DNA of 64,000 nucleotides from Streptomyces griseocarneus (GCA_003674045.1 PENC01000001.1:620001-684000); one strand, 5' to 3'; positions 33,505 through 43,122 are shown, counted from the first letter of the stretch. A program made the numbers and translations. The notes: a model not told the origin generated them from the letters alone.

Positions 33505-35205
33505 TCACTGATCACCCTCATCGCGCTCACGCGCCGCGCTCTCCGCCACGCGCCGCAGCCGCGGATGCCGTACCGGCCCCTGCTCCGTGATCGCTTCGCC
33601 GATCATCGTGCGCAGCGCGTCGCGGAGGCCGTGCATCGCGTGGTGGCGGGCCGGGCCCGCGCCCGGGTCCTCGCGGAGCTCGCGTACGAGGGACCAGCAC
33701 AGGGCGAGCATCACCAGCACGAACGGCAGGGCGACCAGGATCGTCGCCGACTGGAGCGACTTCAGCCCCCCGGCCACCAGCAGGACCGCCGCGACCGCGG
33801 CCATCAGGACTCCCCATGTCACCACCAGCCACGTACGCGGATGCAGCGCGCCCCGGCTGGACAGCGAGCCCATCACCAGGGACGCGGAGTCCGCGCTGGT
33901 GATGAAGTACGTCATCACCAGCGCCATCGCGATCCACGAGGTGAGCGTGTCCAGGGGCAGGGTGTCGAGCAGCGCGAACAGGGACGCCTCCGCGCCCTCC
34001 TTGACCGTGCCCGCCATGTCCGCGGCGCCCGTCATGTCCAGCCGCAGGGCGCTGCCGCCCATGACACAGAACCAGATCACCGTGGCTCCGCTGGGCACCA
34101 GCAGGACGCCGACGAGGAACTCCCGGATCGTCCGGCCGTGCGAGATCCGGGCGATGAACGTCCCCACGAACGGCGCCCACGACAGCCACCACGCCCAGTA
34201 GAAGATCGTCCATGCCCCCAGCCACTTGGAGTCCGTGAACGCGCCGGTGCGCGTCGCCAGGGTCAGCAGGTCGTGCAGATAGCCGCCGGTCGCCGCCGGA
34301 ATGGTGTTGAGGACGAAGACGGTCGGGCCCAGGACGAAGACGAACACCATCAGGCAGGCCGCGAGCGCGATATTGAGCGTGCTGAGCCACTTCACGCCCT
34401 TGTGCAGCCCGGAGAACGCCGAGAGCACGAACGCCGCCGACAGCGCGCCGATGATGATGAGCTCCAGCGTGGTGGAGTCCTTGGCACCGGTGGTGATGTT
34501 GAGCCCCTTGGACACCTGGAGCGCGCCCAGCCCCAGGCTGGTGGCGGTGCCGAAGACCGTCGCGAAGACGGCCAGCAGATCGATGGCCCGGCCCGGCCAG
34601 CCGTCCGTCCGCTTCTCGCCGAGCAGCGGCACGAAGGCGGAGCTGAGCCGGTTGCCGCGGCCCTTGCGGAAACCGGCGTACGCGAGGGCCAGGCCCGCCA
34701 TGCCGTAGATCGCCCACGGGTGCAGCGTCCAGTGGAAGAACGAGTACTCCAGCGCCGTGCGCGCCGCCGCGGGCGAGTTCGCCGTCACCCCGCTCCCCGG
34801 TGGCGGGGAGACGAAGTGCAGCAGCGGCTCCCCGACCCCGTAGAACATCAGGCCGATGCCCATGCCCGCGCTGAACATCATGGCGATCCACGCGAGGTTG
34901 CCGAACTCCGGCTGGTCGTCGTCACGGCCCAGCCGGATCCGGCCGAACCGGCTGAACGCGATCACGACGCACAGCACCAGGAACACGTCGGCCGCGATGA
35001 CGAACAGCCAGGCGAAGTTCGACAGCACCCAGTCCAGGGCCGCCGACGAGACCCGGTCGAAGGAGTGCTTGGCCAGCGCCGCCCAGGCGACCACCGCGAG
35101 GACGGCCGCGGCGCCGATCACGACGAGGACCGGGTCCGGGGAATCCTCCTCCCGCGGGGAGCCGGAGGGCGCGGGGCCGGGCGACGGGGAAGCGTCGGTG
35201 CTCAT
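33505..35205 (-). CDS. BCCT-family betaine/choline/carnitine transporter
   Basis: 566 aa with about 12 hydrophobic segments. The BCCT signature Trp-rich segment is clear (WTIFYWAWWLSWAPFVGTFIARISHGRT), with the Gly-rich helix GMGIGLMFYGVGEPL near residue 115. The family imports glycine betaine or other quaternary amines with Na+ or H+, often for osmoprotection. A roughly 50-residue charged C-terminal tail (LREDPGAG...ARERDEGDQ) could sense osmolality as in BetP. No betaine-synthesis genes are adjacent. Single gene, divergent from glycerate kinase. Confidence 0.93.
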   Translation of the reverse strand: MSTDASPSPGPAPSGSPREEDSPDPVLVVIGAAAVLAVVAWAALAKHSFDRVSSAALDWVLSNFAWLFVIAADVFLVLCVVIAFSRFGRIRLGRDDDQPEFGNLAWIAMMFSAGMGIGLMFYGVGEPLLHFVSPPPGSGVTANSPAAARTALEYSFFHWTLHPWAIYGMAGLALAYAGFRKGRGNRLSSAFVPLLGEKRTDGWPGRAIDLLAVFATVFGTATSLGLGALQVSKGLNITTGAKDSTTLELIIIGALSAAFVLSAFSGLHKGVKWLSTLNIALAACLMVFVFVLGPTVFVLNTIPAATGGYLHDLLTLATRTGAFTDSKWLGAWTIFYWAWWLSWAPFVGTFIARISHGRTIREFLVGVLLVPSGATVIWFCVMGGSALRLDMTGAADMAGTVKEGAEASLFALLDTLPLDTLTSWIAMALVMTYFITSADSASLVMGSLSSRGALHPRTWLVVTWGVLMAAVAAVLLVAGGLKSLQSATILVALPFVLVMLALCWSLVRELREDPGAGPARHHAMHGLRDALRTMIGEAITEQGPVRHPRLRRVAESAARERDEGDQ

Positions 35206-35344
35206 GCCGCCCCACTATGGCCGGGATGCAGGGAAATGCACGTCCTGGCACGCCGTCCCGGGGCATGGGCAACACGCATGCGCCCGGGTTAGGGTCGCTG
35301 CGGCGCGACCCCCGGAGGCACCAGGGAAGCAAGGGGAAGGCGAC

Positions 35345-36496
35345 ATGGCAGACGCGGGAACGGCCGGGGGACGGCACGTACTGATCGCCGCGGACAAGTT
35401 CAAGGGCTCGCTCACGGCGGTCGAGGTCGCCGCGCACGTGGCGGCCGGCCTGCGGCGGGCCGGGCCCGGCCTGGAGATCACGGCACTGCCCGTCGCGGAC
35501 GGCGGGGACGGCACCGTGGACGCCGCCGTGGCGGCCGGCTTCGAACGCCGCACGGAACGGGTGACCGGCCCCCTGGGCACTCCCGTCACCGCCTCGTACG
35601 CGCTGCGCGGCGACACCGCCGTGGTGGAGATGGCGGAGGCGTCCGGCCTGCGGCATCTGCCGCCCGGCCGGTACGCGCCGCTCACGGCCGGTACGTACGG
35701 CACCGGCGAGCTGCTGCGGGCCGCGCTCGACGCGGGCGCCCGCACCGTCGTCCTCGGTGTCGGCGGCAGCGCCTCCACGGACGGCGGGGCGGGCATGCTG
35801 GCCGCGCTGGGCGCGCGCCTCACCGACGCGCACGGCGAGCCGCTCGCCCCCGGCGGCGGCCCGCTGGCCGGACTCGCCCGCGCCGACCTGTCCGGCCTCG
35901 ACCCGCGGCTCACCCGGACCCGCCTCGTTCTCGCGAGTGACGTGGACAACCCGCTGACCGGCCCGAAGGGCGCCGCGGCCGTCTACGGTCCGCAGAAGGG
36001 CGCCTCCCCGGACGACGTGACCGCGCTGGACGCCGCCCTGACCCACTACGCCTGCGTCCTGGCCGGCTCCGTCGGCCCCCGGGCCACCGAGTACGCGAGC
36101 GCTCCCGGCGCGGGCGCGGCGGGCGGCGTCGGCTACGGCGCGCTCGTCGCCCTGGGGGCCGCCTTCCGCCCCGGCATCGAGGTCATGCTCGACGTCCTGG
36201 GCTTCGCCGCGGCCCTGGACCGGGCCGACCTGGTGATCACGGGGGAGGGCTCCCTGGACGCCCAGACCCTCCACGGCAAGGCCCCGGCGGGCGTGGCGTC
36301 CGCGGCGCGGCGGCGGGGGGTGCCGGTGGTGGCGGTGTGCGGCGTGCTTTCGCTTTCGCCCGGGGTGCTTCTCGGGGTGGGGATCGAGAAGGCGTACCCC
36401 TTGGCCGAGGTGGAGCCGGACGCGGCGTTGTGCATGGCCCTTGCAGGGCCTTTGCTGGAACGGGTGGCTGAGCGCGTCGCTCTCGACTTTCTCTGA
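35345..36496 (+). CDS. glxK: Glycerate kinase
   Basis: 383 aa, the length of the GarK/GlxK family. Diagnostic segments: IAADKFKGSLTAVEVA, PVADGGDGTVDA, LGVGGSASTDGGAGMLAALG, ASDVDNPLTGPKGAA, GPQKGA and ITGEGSLDAQT. It phosphorylates glycerate to 2- or 3-phosphoglycerate; members of this family mostly give the 2-phospho product. AAGGGGAAGG precedes the ATG. Single gene; a composite repeat lies directly after the stop. Confidence 0.93.
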   Translation: MADAGTAGGRHVLIAADKFKGSLTAVEVAAHVAAGLRRAGPGLEITALPVADGGDGTVDAAVAAGFERRTERVTGPLGTPVTASYALRGDTAVVEMAEASGLRHLPPGRYAPLTAGTYGTGELLRAALDAGARTVVLGVGGSASTDGGAGMLAALGARLTDAHGEPLAPGGGPLAGLARADLSGLDPRLTRTRLVLASDVDNPLTGPKGAAAVYGPQKGASPDDVTALDAALTHYACVLAGSVGPRATEYASAPGAGAAGGVGYGALVALGAAFRPGIEVMLDVLGFAAALDRADLVITGEGSLDAQTLHGKAPAGVASAARRRGVPVVAVCGVLSLSPGVLLGVGIEKAYPLAEVEPDAALCMALAGPLLERVAERVALDFL

Positions 36497-36500
36497 CCTC

Positions 36501-36597
36501 TTGGCTGCGCCCACCGGGGAGCTTCTTGATGTCCGTTCGCGGCTGCGGGTCGGTGGGGGCTTGCCGCGCAGTTCCCCGCGCCCCTTACGGGGCCTGC
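36501..36597 (+). repeat. Composite dispersed repeat, plus orientation
   Basis: Matches the copy at 5819-5912 module by module: TTGGCTGCGCCCACCGGGG, GCGGCTGCGGGT, then the exact 19-mer at 36566-36584 and TTACGGGGC. It is followed by a CCCGGGCGGAGCCCCGG hairpin. It begins four bases after the glycerate kinase stop, in a convergent gap. Confidence 0.82.
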
Positions 36598-36689
36598 GGC
36601 CCCGGGCGGAGCCCCGGTGGGGGCTGGGGGCGAAGCCACCAGAAATAAATTTCTTACTCACCCGCACCACCCACCCCCTCCCCGGCAGC

Positions 36690-36726
36690 AAAAAAGCGGG
36701 GCCCGGGGGAAGACCCCGGACCCCGC
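36690..36726 (-). terminator. Intrinsic terminator of the psd-pssA operon
   Basis: Twelve-bp stem with a single C/A mismatch (GCGGGG, C, CCGGGG arms; 36696-36726) and a 5-base loop. On the minus strand it is followed directly by six T (36695-36690). This is a classical intrinsic terminator 17 bases after the pssA stop, and the only one in the window with a clear U-tract. Confidence 0.88.
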
Positions 36727-36742
36727 CTCTGTCGCTGTGCGG

Positions 36743-37591
36743 CTACGGCAGCTGCGCTGCCCTCGCCTCGCGGCGGTTGTCGCGGAACGTGTTCACGCGG
36801 CGCGCCGTGGCGAAGAGCGGGATGACCGCTCCCAGGACGACCTGGAGGGCACAGCCGGTCTGGAGGAGGAGCTCGCCGCCGGGGGCGTCGAAGGCCCACG
36901 CCGCCAGCAGGCCCATGCTGAGCACGATCCAGCTGAGCATCGCGACGGCCAGCCGACCCCGCGGCTTCGGGTACTCGACGCGGCTCACCATCAGCCACGC
37001 CACGCCCACGATCGCCAGCAGCGTCGGCACGAACGGCAGCTCCAGCAGGACGATCGAGACGACCGTCAGCGCGCCGAAGGGGCTCGGCATGCCCTGGAAG
37101 ATCCCGTCGCGCATCGGCACGCACGAGAAGCGTGCGAGCCGCAGCACGACGGCCAGGAGCACCGCGATCGCGGCCACCACCGACACCTTCTGGTGTGCGT
37201 CCTGGGCGACGACGCCCCAGACGACCACGAAGTACGCGGGTGCCAGGCCGAAGCTGATCAGGTCGGACAGGTTGTCCAGCTCCGCGCCCATCGCCGAGGC
37301 GCGCAGCTTGCGTGCCACGAGCCCGTCGAAGAGGTCGAAGACCGACGCGAGCAGCATCAGTATCACGGCGGTCGCCGCGCTGTGGCGGGCCATGCCGCCG
37401 TCCTCGTTGCCCGTGAGGTGCGGCATGAGGACGCCGGTGGTGGTGAAGTACACCGCCATGAAGCCACAGATCGCGTTACCGAGCGTGAGGGTGTCCGCTA
37501 TCGACAGCCGCGTGGACAGCGGCATGTCGACCTCGTCCTCCTCGGTCTGCGCTTCCGGCACCCAGGCGGCCTGTGTGTCCGGATCAATCAC
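36743..37591 (-). CDS. pssA: CDP-diacylglycerol-serine O-phosphatidyltransferase
   Basis: 282 aa from GTG 37591; a TTG two codons upstream is possible. The CDP-alcohol phosphotransferase motif D-x2-D-G-x2-A-R-x7-G-x3-D-x3-D is intact (DLFDGLVARKLRASAMGAELDNLSD region, about residues 86-110). Several transmembrane helices follow. It makes phosphatidylserine from CDP-diacylglycerol and serine in the membrane. The start overlaps the end of psd by 8 bases, so the two steps to phosphatidylethanolamine are coupled. Confidence 0.93.
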   Translation of the reverse strand: MIDPDTQAAWVPEAQTEEDEVDMPLSTRLSIADTLTLGNAICGFMAVYFTTTGVLMPHLTGNEDGGMARHSAATAVILMLLASVFDLFDGLVARKLRASAMGAELDNLSDLISFGLAPAYFVVVWGVVAQDAHQKVSVVAAIAVLLAVVLRLARFSCVPMRDGIFQGMPSPFGALTVVSIVLLELPFVPTLLAIVGVAWLMVSRVEYPKPRGRLAVAMLSWIVLSMGLLAAWAFDAPGGELLLQTGCALQVVLGAVIPLFATARRVNTFRDNRREARAAQLP

Positions 37592-38240
37592 GGTCAAGGC
37601 GCGTCACCCCTGCCGTGGTGGGCTGGCCGACCTCGACGGCGACCTCGATCCCCGCGGGGAGGTAGACATCGACGCGAGAGCCGAAACGGATCAGACCGAT
37701 CCGCTCGCCCTGCTCCACCTTCGTGTCCTTCGGTACATAAGGAACGATACGCCGGGCGACGGCGCCGGCGATCTGGACCATCTCGATGTCACCGAGCTCG
37801 GTGTCGAAGTGCCAGACGACGCGCTCGTTGTTCTCGCTTTCCTTGTTGAAAGCAGGAACGAATCCGCCGGGGATGTGCTCGACCGACGTCACCGTGCCGG
37901 CCAGCGGCGCGCGGTTGACGTGGACGTTCAGCGGGCTCATGAAGATCGCGACACGGGTGCGCCCGTCCTTCCACGGCATGATGCTCTGCACCACGCCGTC
38001 GGCCGGGGAGATGACCCGGCCCTGGGCGATCTCGCGATCGGGGTCGCGGAAGAACCACAGCATGCCCGCCGCGAGCGCGGTGGTGGGCACGGCCAGCGCC
38101 GCCCAGCGGCCGGAGCGCCGGGCGCGGGTGAGGCTGACCGCTGCCGTGGCGACGGTCGGGAGGAGCCACGGCGATGCTCCGCGCGCGAGGCGTACGCCGA
38201 CGAGGCTGTCGCGTGGTGCAGAGGAAGAGCTGTGGGGCAT
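37584..38240 (-). CDS. psd: Phosphatidylserine decarboxylase (short, archaeal/actinobacterial type)
   Basis: 218 aa from ATG 38240. A membrane-proximal hydrophobic segment is at about 20-55. Catalytic features include FFRDPDREI, SPADGVV, the conserved His in NVHVNRAPL, and the self-cleavage Gly-Ser in RFGSRVDVYLP. Cleavage there yields the pyruvoyl alpha chain. It decarboxylates phosphatidylserine to phosphatidylethanolamine. It precedes and overlaps pssA. About 170 bases upstream lie before the acyl-CoA dehydrogenase stop, with a GTTGC-GACCG-GCAAC dyad at 38310-38324 in the probable promoter. Confidence 0.93.
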   Translation of the reverse strand: MPHSSSSAPRDSLVGVRLARGASPWLLPTVATAAVSLTRARRSGRWAALAVPTTALAAGMLWFFRDPDREIAQGRVISPADGVVQSIMPWKDGRTRVAIFMSPLNVHVNRAPLAGTVTSVEHIPGGFVPAFNKESENNERVVWHFDTELGDIEMVQIAGAVARRIVPYVPKDTKVEQGERIGLIRFGSRVDVYLPAGIEVAVEVGQPTTAGVTRLDRD

Positions 38241-38355
38241 GGGTGACCTTCGTAGCGGAGGGTGCCGCGTAATGATCTGGGGGACGGCGGCTTTCCCGGG
38301 ATGGTATCGGTTGCGACCGGCAACTGGCCAAGCGCCAGGGCCAGTAGATGGCCGA

Positions 38356-38373
38356 ACACCGATGACTCGGTGT
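38356..38373 (-). terminator. Possible terminator after the ethylmalonyl-CoA operon
   Basis: ACACCGA-TGAC-TCGGTGT, a perfect 7-bp stem with a 4-base loop, about 40 bases past the stop of the last operon gene on the minus strand. No T-run; modest strength. Confidence 0.5.
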
Positions 38374-38411
38374 GATCTTCTTCTCGGTAAAACCATCTTT
38401 AATCGGGACAT

Positions 38412-39617
38412 TTATCCCTGGAGTCGGTACTCCTCGAGTAGTCGACGACCAATGATCATTTTCTGGATCTCGGCCGTTCCCTCCCCGATCAGCAGCATCG
38501 GAGCCTCTCGGTAGAGCCGCTCGATCTCGTATTCCTTGGAGAAACCGTAACCGCCGTGGATGCGGAAGGCGTCTTCCACGACTTCCTTGCAGTACTCGGA
38601 CGCGAGGTACTTGGCCATGCCCGCCTCGAGGTCGTTGCGCTGCCCCGAGTCCTTCTTGCGAGCCGCGTTCACCATCATGGCATGCGCGGCCTCGACCTTT
38701 GTAGCCATTTCCGCCAATTTGAATTGGATGGCCTGGTGCTGCGCGATGGGCTTGCCGAAGGTCTGCCGCTGCTGCGCGTAGGAGACGCCCAGCTCGAAGG
38801 CGCGCTGAGCGACGCCGCAGCCACGCGCGGCGACATTGACCCGGCCGACCTCGACGCCGTCCATCATCTGGTAGAAGCCCCGGCCGGTGGTCCCGCCGAG
38901 CACGCGGTCGGCGGGCACCCGCAGCCCGTCCATGATCAGCTCGGTGGTGTCGACGCCCTTGTAGCCCATCTTGTCGATCTTGCCGGGGATGGTCAGGCCG
39001 GGCTTGACCTGGCCGAAACCGGGCTCCTTCTCGATCAGGAAGGTCGTCATCGACTTGTGCGGGGCCGTACCCTCGGGGTGTCCCTCGTCCGTCCGGCAGA
39101 GCACCGCCACCAGCGTGGACGAGCCACCGTTGGTCAGCCACATCTTCTGACCGGTGAGGACGAAGTCCTCGCCGTCCCGGACGCCCTTGGACGTGATGGC
39201 CGACACATCGGAGCCCAGCCCCGGCTCGGACATCGAGAACGCGCCGCGCACCTCGCCGGCCGCCATCCTCGGCAGGAAGTACTCCTTCTGCTCCCGCGTG
39301 CCGTGCTGCTTGAGCATGTAGGCCACGATGAAGTGCGTATTGATGATCCCCGAGACGCTCATCCAGCCCCGGGCTATCTCCTCGACGCACAGCGCGTATG
39401 TGAGAAGGGACTCACCGAGCCCGCCGTACTCCTCCGGGATCATCAGGCCGAACACGCCGAGTTCCTTGAGGCCCTCGACGATGCGCGTCGGGTACTCGTC
39501 GCGGTGCTCCAGCTCGGTCGCGACCGGAATGATCTCCTTGTCGACGAAATCACGGACCGTGGCGAGGATCTCCCGCTGGACGTCCGTCAGGCCGTCGGTC
39601 TGCGCGAGGCGTGCCAT
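38412..39617 (-). CDS. Acyl-CoA dehydrogenase at the methylsuccinyl-CoA dehydrogenase position
   Basis: 401 aa from ATG 39617 (GGAGAAGTGAG upstream). Acyl-CoA dehydrogenase fold: FSMSEPGLGSD, WLTNGG, RIHGGYGFSKEYEIERLYRE, and the catalytic Glu in IGEGTAEIQ. In the ethylmalonyl-CoA operon it should oxidise (2S)-methylsuccinyl-CoA to mesaconyl-CoA with FAD. It is clearly shorter than the roughly 550-residue proteobacterial enzyme, being a plain ACAD without the extra N-terminal part. It starts one base after the hydratase stop and is the last gene of the operon. Confidence 0.85.
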   Translation of the reverse strand: MARLAQTDGLTDVQREILATVRDFVDKEIIPVATELEHRDEYPTRIVEGLKELGVFGLMIPEEYGGLGESLLTYALCVEEIARGWMSVSGIINTHFIVAYMLKQHGTREQKEYFLPRMAAGEVRGAFSMSEPGLGSDVSAITSKGVRDGEDFVLTGQKMWLTNGGSSTLVAVLCRTDEGHPEGTAPHKSMTTFLIEKEPGFGQVKPGLTIPGKIDKMGYKGVDTTELIMDGLRVPADRVLGGTTGRGFYQMMDGVEVGRVNVAARGCGVAQRAFELGVSYAQQRQTFGKPIAQHQAIQFKLAEMATKVEAAHAMMVNAARKKDSGQRNDLEAGMAKYLASEYCKEVVEDAFRIHGGYGFSKEYEIERLYREAPMLLIGEGTAEIQKMIIGRRLLEEYRLQG

Positions 39618-39618
39618 C

Positions 39619-40131
39619 TCACTTCTCCCCGGTGCTCGGCTCGGGGCGGCCGGGCTGCTCGCCGCCGCGCTCCTTGACATACGTGGCGGTCGGCACCATC
39701 ACCTTGCGCCGGAAGACGCACACGAGGGTGCCGTCCTGCTTGTAGCCCCTGGTCTCGACGTGCACGATGCCCCGGTCGCTCTTGGAGCGCGACGGCGTCT
39801 TGTCGAGCACGGTCGTCTCCCCGTAGATGGTGTCGCCGTGGAAGGTCGGCGCCACGTGCTTGAGCGACTCCACCTCCAGGTTGGCGATCGCCTTTCCCGA
39901 GACGTCCGGCACCGACATGCCCAGCAGCAGCGAGTAGACGTAGTTGCCGACCACGACGTTCCTGCCGAAATCGGTCGTCTTCTCCGCGTAATTGCTGTCC
40001 ATGTGCAGCGGGTGGTGGTTCATCGTCAGCAGACAGAAGAGGTGGTCGTCGTATTCGGTGACCGTCTTCCCGGGCCAGTGCTTGTAGACGTCGCCGACGG
40101 TGAACTCTTCGTAGGTACGGCCGAACTGCAT
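39619..40131 (-). CDS. MaoC-family hydratase (mesaconyl-CoA hydratase position)
   Basis: 170 aa, one hot-dog domain. The MaoC hydratase dyad region is visible as LTMNHHPLHMDSNYAEKTTDFGRNVVVGNYVYSL (Asp and His). ATG 40131 fits a GGAGG ten bases upstream; a GTG at 40140 overlapping the previous stop has that GGAGG too close. Its expected step is hydration of mesaconyl-CoA to beta-methylmalyl-CoA. The proteobacterial enzyme is about twice as long, so this one should dimerise to build its site. Confidence 0.85.
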   Translation of the reverse strand: MQFGRTYEEFTVGDVYKHWPGKTVTEYDDHLFCLLTMNHHPLHMDSNYAEKTTDFGRNVVVGNYVYSLLLGMSVPDVSGKAIANLEVESLKHVAPTFHGDTIYGETTVLDKTPSRSKSDRGIVHVETRGYKQDGTLVCVFRRKVMVPTATYVKERGGEQPGRPEPSTGEK

Positions 40132-40136
40132 CGCGC

Positions 40137-41102
40137 TCACGCCTCCGGGATCTCGAACTTGGACGTACGGGACATCCCGGCGGCGCGGCCCTTGCCCGCG
40201 ACGACCAGCGCCATCTTCCGGCTGGCCTCGTCGATCATCTCGTCGCCGAGCATCGCCGAGCCCTTCTTCCCGCCCGCCTCCGAGGTGTAGTAGGCGTACG
40301 CGTCCAGGATCAGCTCGGCGTGGTCGTAGTCCTCCTGCGACGGCGAGAAGATCTCGTTGGCGAGCGCGACCTGGTCCGGGTGCAGCACCCACTTGCCGTC
40401 GAAGCCCAGCGCGGCCGCCCGGCCCGCCACCTCGCGGTAGCCGTCGGGGTTGCGGATCTGCAGGTAGGGGCCGTCGATCGCCTGGAGGTCGTGCGCGCGG
40501 GCCGCCATCAGGATGCGCATCAGGATGTAGTGGTAGGCGTCCGCGCCGTAGCCGGGCGGCTGGTGGCCCACGACCAGCGACTTCATATTGATCGAGGCCA
40601 TGAAGTCCGCCGGGCCGAAGATGATCGTCTCCAGGCGCGGCGAGGCGGCCGCGATCGCGTCCACGTTCACCAGGCCCTTGGCGTTCTCGATCTGCGCCTC
40701 GATGCCGATACGCCCGACCTCGAAGCCCATCGTCTTCTCGATCTGCGTCAGCAGCAGGTCCAGGGCCACGATCTGTTCGGCGTCCTGCACCTTCGGCAGC
40801 ATGATGCAGTCGAGGTTCGGGCCCGCGCCCTCCACGACGGTGATGACGTCCCGGTACGTCCAGTGCGTCGTCCAGTCGTTGACCCGCACGACCCTGGTCT
40901 TGCCCGTCCAGTCGCCGTTGTTGAGCGCGTCGACGACCGTGTGCCGGGCCCCCTCCTTGGCGAGCGGGGCGCACGCGTCCTCCAGGTCCAGGAAGACCTG
41001 GTCGGCCGGGAGGCCCTGCGCCTTCTCCAGGAAGCGCGGGTTGCTGCCGGGGACGGCGAGGCAGGAGCGGCGCGGCCGCAGACGGTTGACAGGAGTGGTC
41101 AT
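40137..41102 (-). CDS. HpcH/HpaI aldolase-family CoA lyase (beta-methylmalyl-CoA lyase)
   Basis: 321 aa, CitE/Mcl-type TIM barrel: RSCLAVPGSNPRFLEKA, VFLDLEDACAP with metal ligands, PKVQDAEQI, IEAQIENAKGL (Glu) and GPADFMASI (Asp). It splits beta-methylmalyl-CoA into glyoxylate and propionyl-CoA. The ATG overlaps the ecm stop (ATGA), a strong sign of pathway linkage. Confidence 0.9.
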   Translation of the reverse strand: MTTPVNRLRPRRSCLAVPGSNPRFLEKAQGLPADQVFLDLEDACAPLAKEGARHTVVDALNNGDWTGKTRVVRVNDWTTHWTYRDVITVVEGAGPNLDCIMLPKVQDAEQIVALDLLLTQIEKTMGFEVGRIGIEAQIENAKGLVNVDAIAAASPRLETIIFGPADFMASINMKSLVVGHQPPGYGADAYHYILMRILMAARAHDLQAIDGPYLQIRNPDGYREVAGRAAALGFDGKWVLHPDQVALANEIFSPSQEDYDHAELILDAYAYYTSEAGGKKGSAMLGDEMIDEASRKMALVVAGKGRAAGMSRTSKFEIPEA

Positions 41103-43111
41103 GCGGGGACCTCCAGAGGGTCGAGGTGGTTCGCTTTCCGGATCTCGTCGACGATACGACCGATGATCTCCGTGATGCCGAAGTCCTTGGGGGTGAAGAC
41201 GGCCGCGACGCCCGCGGCCCGCAGGGCGGTGGCGTCCGCGGACGGGATGATGCCACCGACGATCACGGGGACGTCGTCCGCCCCGGTGCTCCGCAGCCGG
41301 GTCAGCACGTCCGGCACCAGCTCGGCGTGCGACCCGGAGAGGATCGACAGGCCGACGCAGTGCACGTCCTCGGCGACGGCCGCGGCGACGATCTGTTCGG
41401 GGGTCAGCCGTATGCCCTGGTAGACCACCTCGAAACCCGCGTCGCGGGCCCGTACGGCGATCTGCTCGGCACCGTTGGAGTGCCCGTCCAGACCCGGCTT
41501 GCCGACCAGCAGGCGCAGCCTGCCGCCGCCCAGGTCCTCCGCGGTCCTGGCGACCTTCGCGCGCACCGTGGCGAGCGGGGTGCCCGCCTCGGCGGTGACC
41601 GCGACGGGGGCGCCGCTCACGCCCGTGGGGGCGCGGTACTCGCCGAACACATCGCGCAGCGCCCAGGCCCACTCGCCGGTCGTGACCCCGGCGCGTACGC
41701 ACTCCAGCGTGGCCGCCATGAGGTTCTCCGTACCCGCGGCGGTCTTCTTCAGCACCGACAGGGCCTCCTGGGCGCGGACCTCGTCGCGGTTGTCCCGCCA
41801 GGAGTGCAGGCCCGCGACGACGCGTGCCTCGTCGGCCGGGTCCACCGTCATGATCGCGGTGTCGAGGTCGGCCGTGAGCGGGCTGGGCTCGGTGGACTCG
41901 AAGCAGTTGACGCCGACGATCTTCTCCTCGCCCGTCTCGATCCGGGCCCGGCGCTCGGCGTGCGAGGAGACCAGCTGCGACTTGAGGTAGCCGGACTCGA
42001 CGGCGGCCATCGCGCCGCCCATCGCCTGGATCCGGTCGATCTCGGCCGTGCACTCCTCGACGAGCGCGTCCACCTTGGCCTCGATCACATGCGACCCGGC
42101 GAAGATGTCCTCGTACTCCAGCAGGTCGCTCTCGTGGGCCAGCACCTGCTGGATGCGCAGGGACCACTGCTGGTCCCAGGGGCGCGGCAGGCCCAGTGCC
42201 TCGTTCCAGGCGGGCAGCTGCACGGCGCGGGCCCGGGCGTCCTTGGAGAGGGTGACGGCCAGCATCTCCAGCACGATCCGCTGGACGTTGTTCTCCGGCT
42301 GTGCCTCCGTCAGCCCCAGGGAGTTGACCTGGACGCCGTAGCGGAAGCGGCGCTGCTTGGGGTCCTCGATCCCGTAGCGCTCCCGTGTGACCTGGTCCCA
42401 GATGCGGCCGAAGGCGCGCATCTTGCACATCTCCTCGACGAACCGGACGCCCGCGTTGACGAAGAACGAGATACGGGCGACGACGTCCCCCTTGCGCTCC
42501 TCGGCGATCTGGCCGGAGGCGAACACCGCGTCGAGCACGGCGATCGCGGTGGACATCGCGTACGAGATCTCCTGGACCGGGGTGGCCCCCGCCTCCTGCA
42601 GGTGGTAGCTGCAGATGTTGATCGGGTTCCACTTCGGGATGTTGTTCACCGTGTAGGTGATCATGTCCGTCGTGAGCCGCAGCGACGGGCCCGGCGGGAA
42701 GACGTGCGTCCCGCGCGAGAGGTACTCCTTGACGATGTCGTTCTGGGTCGTCCCCGTGAGCCTGCCGATGTCCGCGCCCTGTTCCTCGGCGACCACCTGA
42801 TACATCGCCAGCAGCCACATGGCGGTGGCGTTGATGGTCATCGAGGTGTTCATCTTCTCGAGCGGGATGTCCTGGAACAGCCGCCGCATGTCGCCGAGTT
42901 GGGCGATCGGGACCCCGACCCGGCCGACCTCGCCGCGGGCGAGGACGTGGTCGGGGTCGTAGCCGGTCTGGGTCGGCAGGTCGAAGGCGACCGACAGGCC
43001 GGTCTGGCCCTTGGCGAGGTTGCGCCGGTAGAGCTCGTTGGACGCCTCGGCCGTGGAGTGGCCCGCGTACGTCCGCATCAGCCACGGACGGTCTTTCTGA
43101 CGGTCGGTCAT
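41099..43111 (-). CDS. ecm: Ethylmalonyl-CoA mutase, B12-dependent
   Basis: 670 aa. The N-terminal barrel is typical of the acyl-CoA mutase family (TYAGHSTAEASNELYRRNLAKGQTGLSVAFDLPTQTGYD region). The C-terminal cobalamin domain has the DxHxxG motif (GKPGLDGHSNGAE, near residue 545) with the later IVGGIIP. As a single-chain MeaA-type protein directly after ccr, it is the ethylmalonyl-CoA to methylsuccinyl-CoA mutase rather than the two-subunit methylmalonyl-CoA mutase. It starts 11 bases after the ccr stop and overlaps the lyase gene by 4 bases. Confidence 0.93.
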   Translation of the reverse strand: MTDRQKDRPWLMRTYAGHSTAEASNELYRRNLAKGQTGLSVAFDLPTQTGYDPDHVLARGEVGRVGVPIAQLGDMRRLFQDIPLEKMNTSMTINATAMWLLAMYQVVAEEQGADIGRLTGTTQNDIVKEYLSRGTHVFPPGPSLRLTTDMITYTVNNIPKWNPINICSYHLQEAGATPVQEISYAMSTAIAVLDAVFASGQIAEERKGDVVARISFFVNAGVRFVEEMCKMRAFGRIWDQVTRERYGIEDPKQRRFRYGVQVNSLGLTEAQPENNVQRIVLEMLAVTLSKDARARAVQLPAWNEALGLPRPWDQQWSLRIQQVLAHESDLLEYEDIFAGSHVIEAKVDALVEECTAEIDRIQAMGGAMAAVESGYLKSQLVSSHAERRARIETGEEKIVGVNCFESTEPSPLTADLDTAIMTVDPADEARVVAGLHSWRDNRDEVRAQEALSVLKKTAAGTENLMAATLECVRAGVTTGEWAWALRDVFGEYRAPTGVSGAPVAVTAEAGTPLATVRAKVARTAEDLGGGRLRLLVGKPGLDGHSNGAEQIAVRARDAGFEVVYQGIRLTPEQIVAAAVAEDVHCVGLSILSGSHAELVPDVLTRLRSTGADDVPVIVGGIIPSADATALRAAGVAAVFTPKDFGITEIIGRIVDEIRKANHLDPLEVPA

Positions 43112-43122
43112 TACCGGTTCTC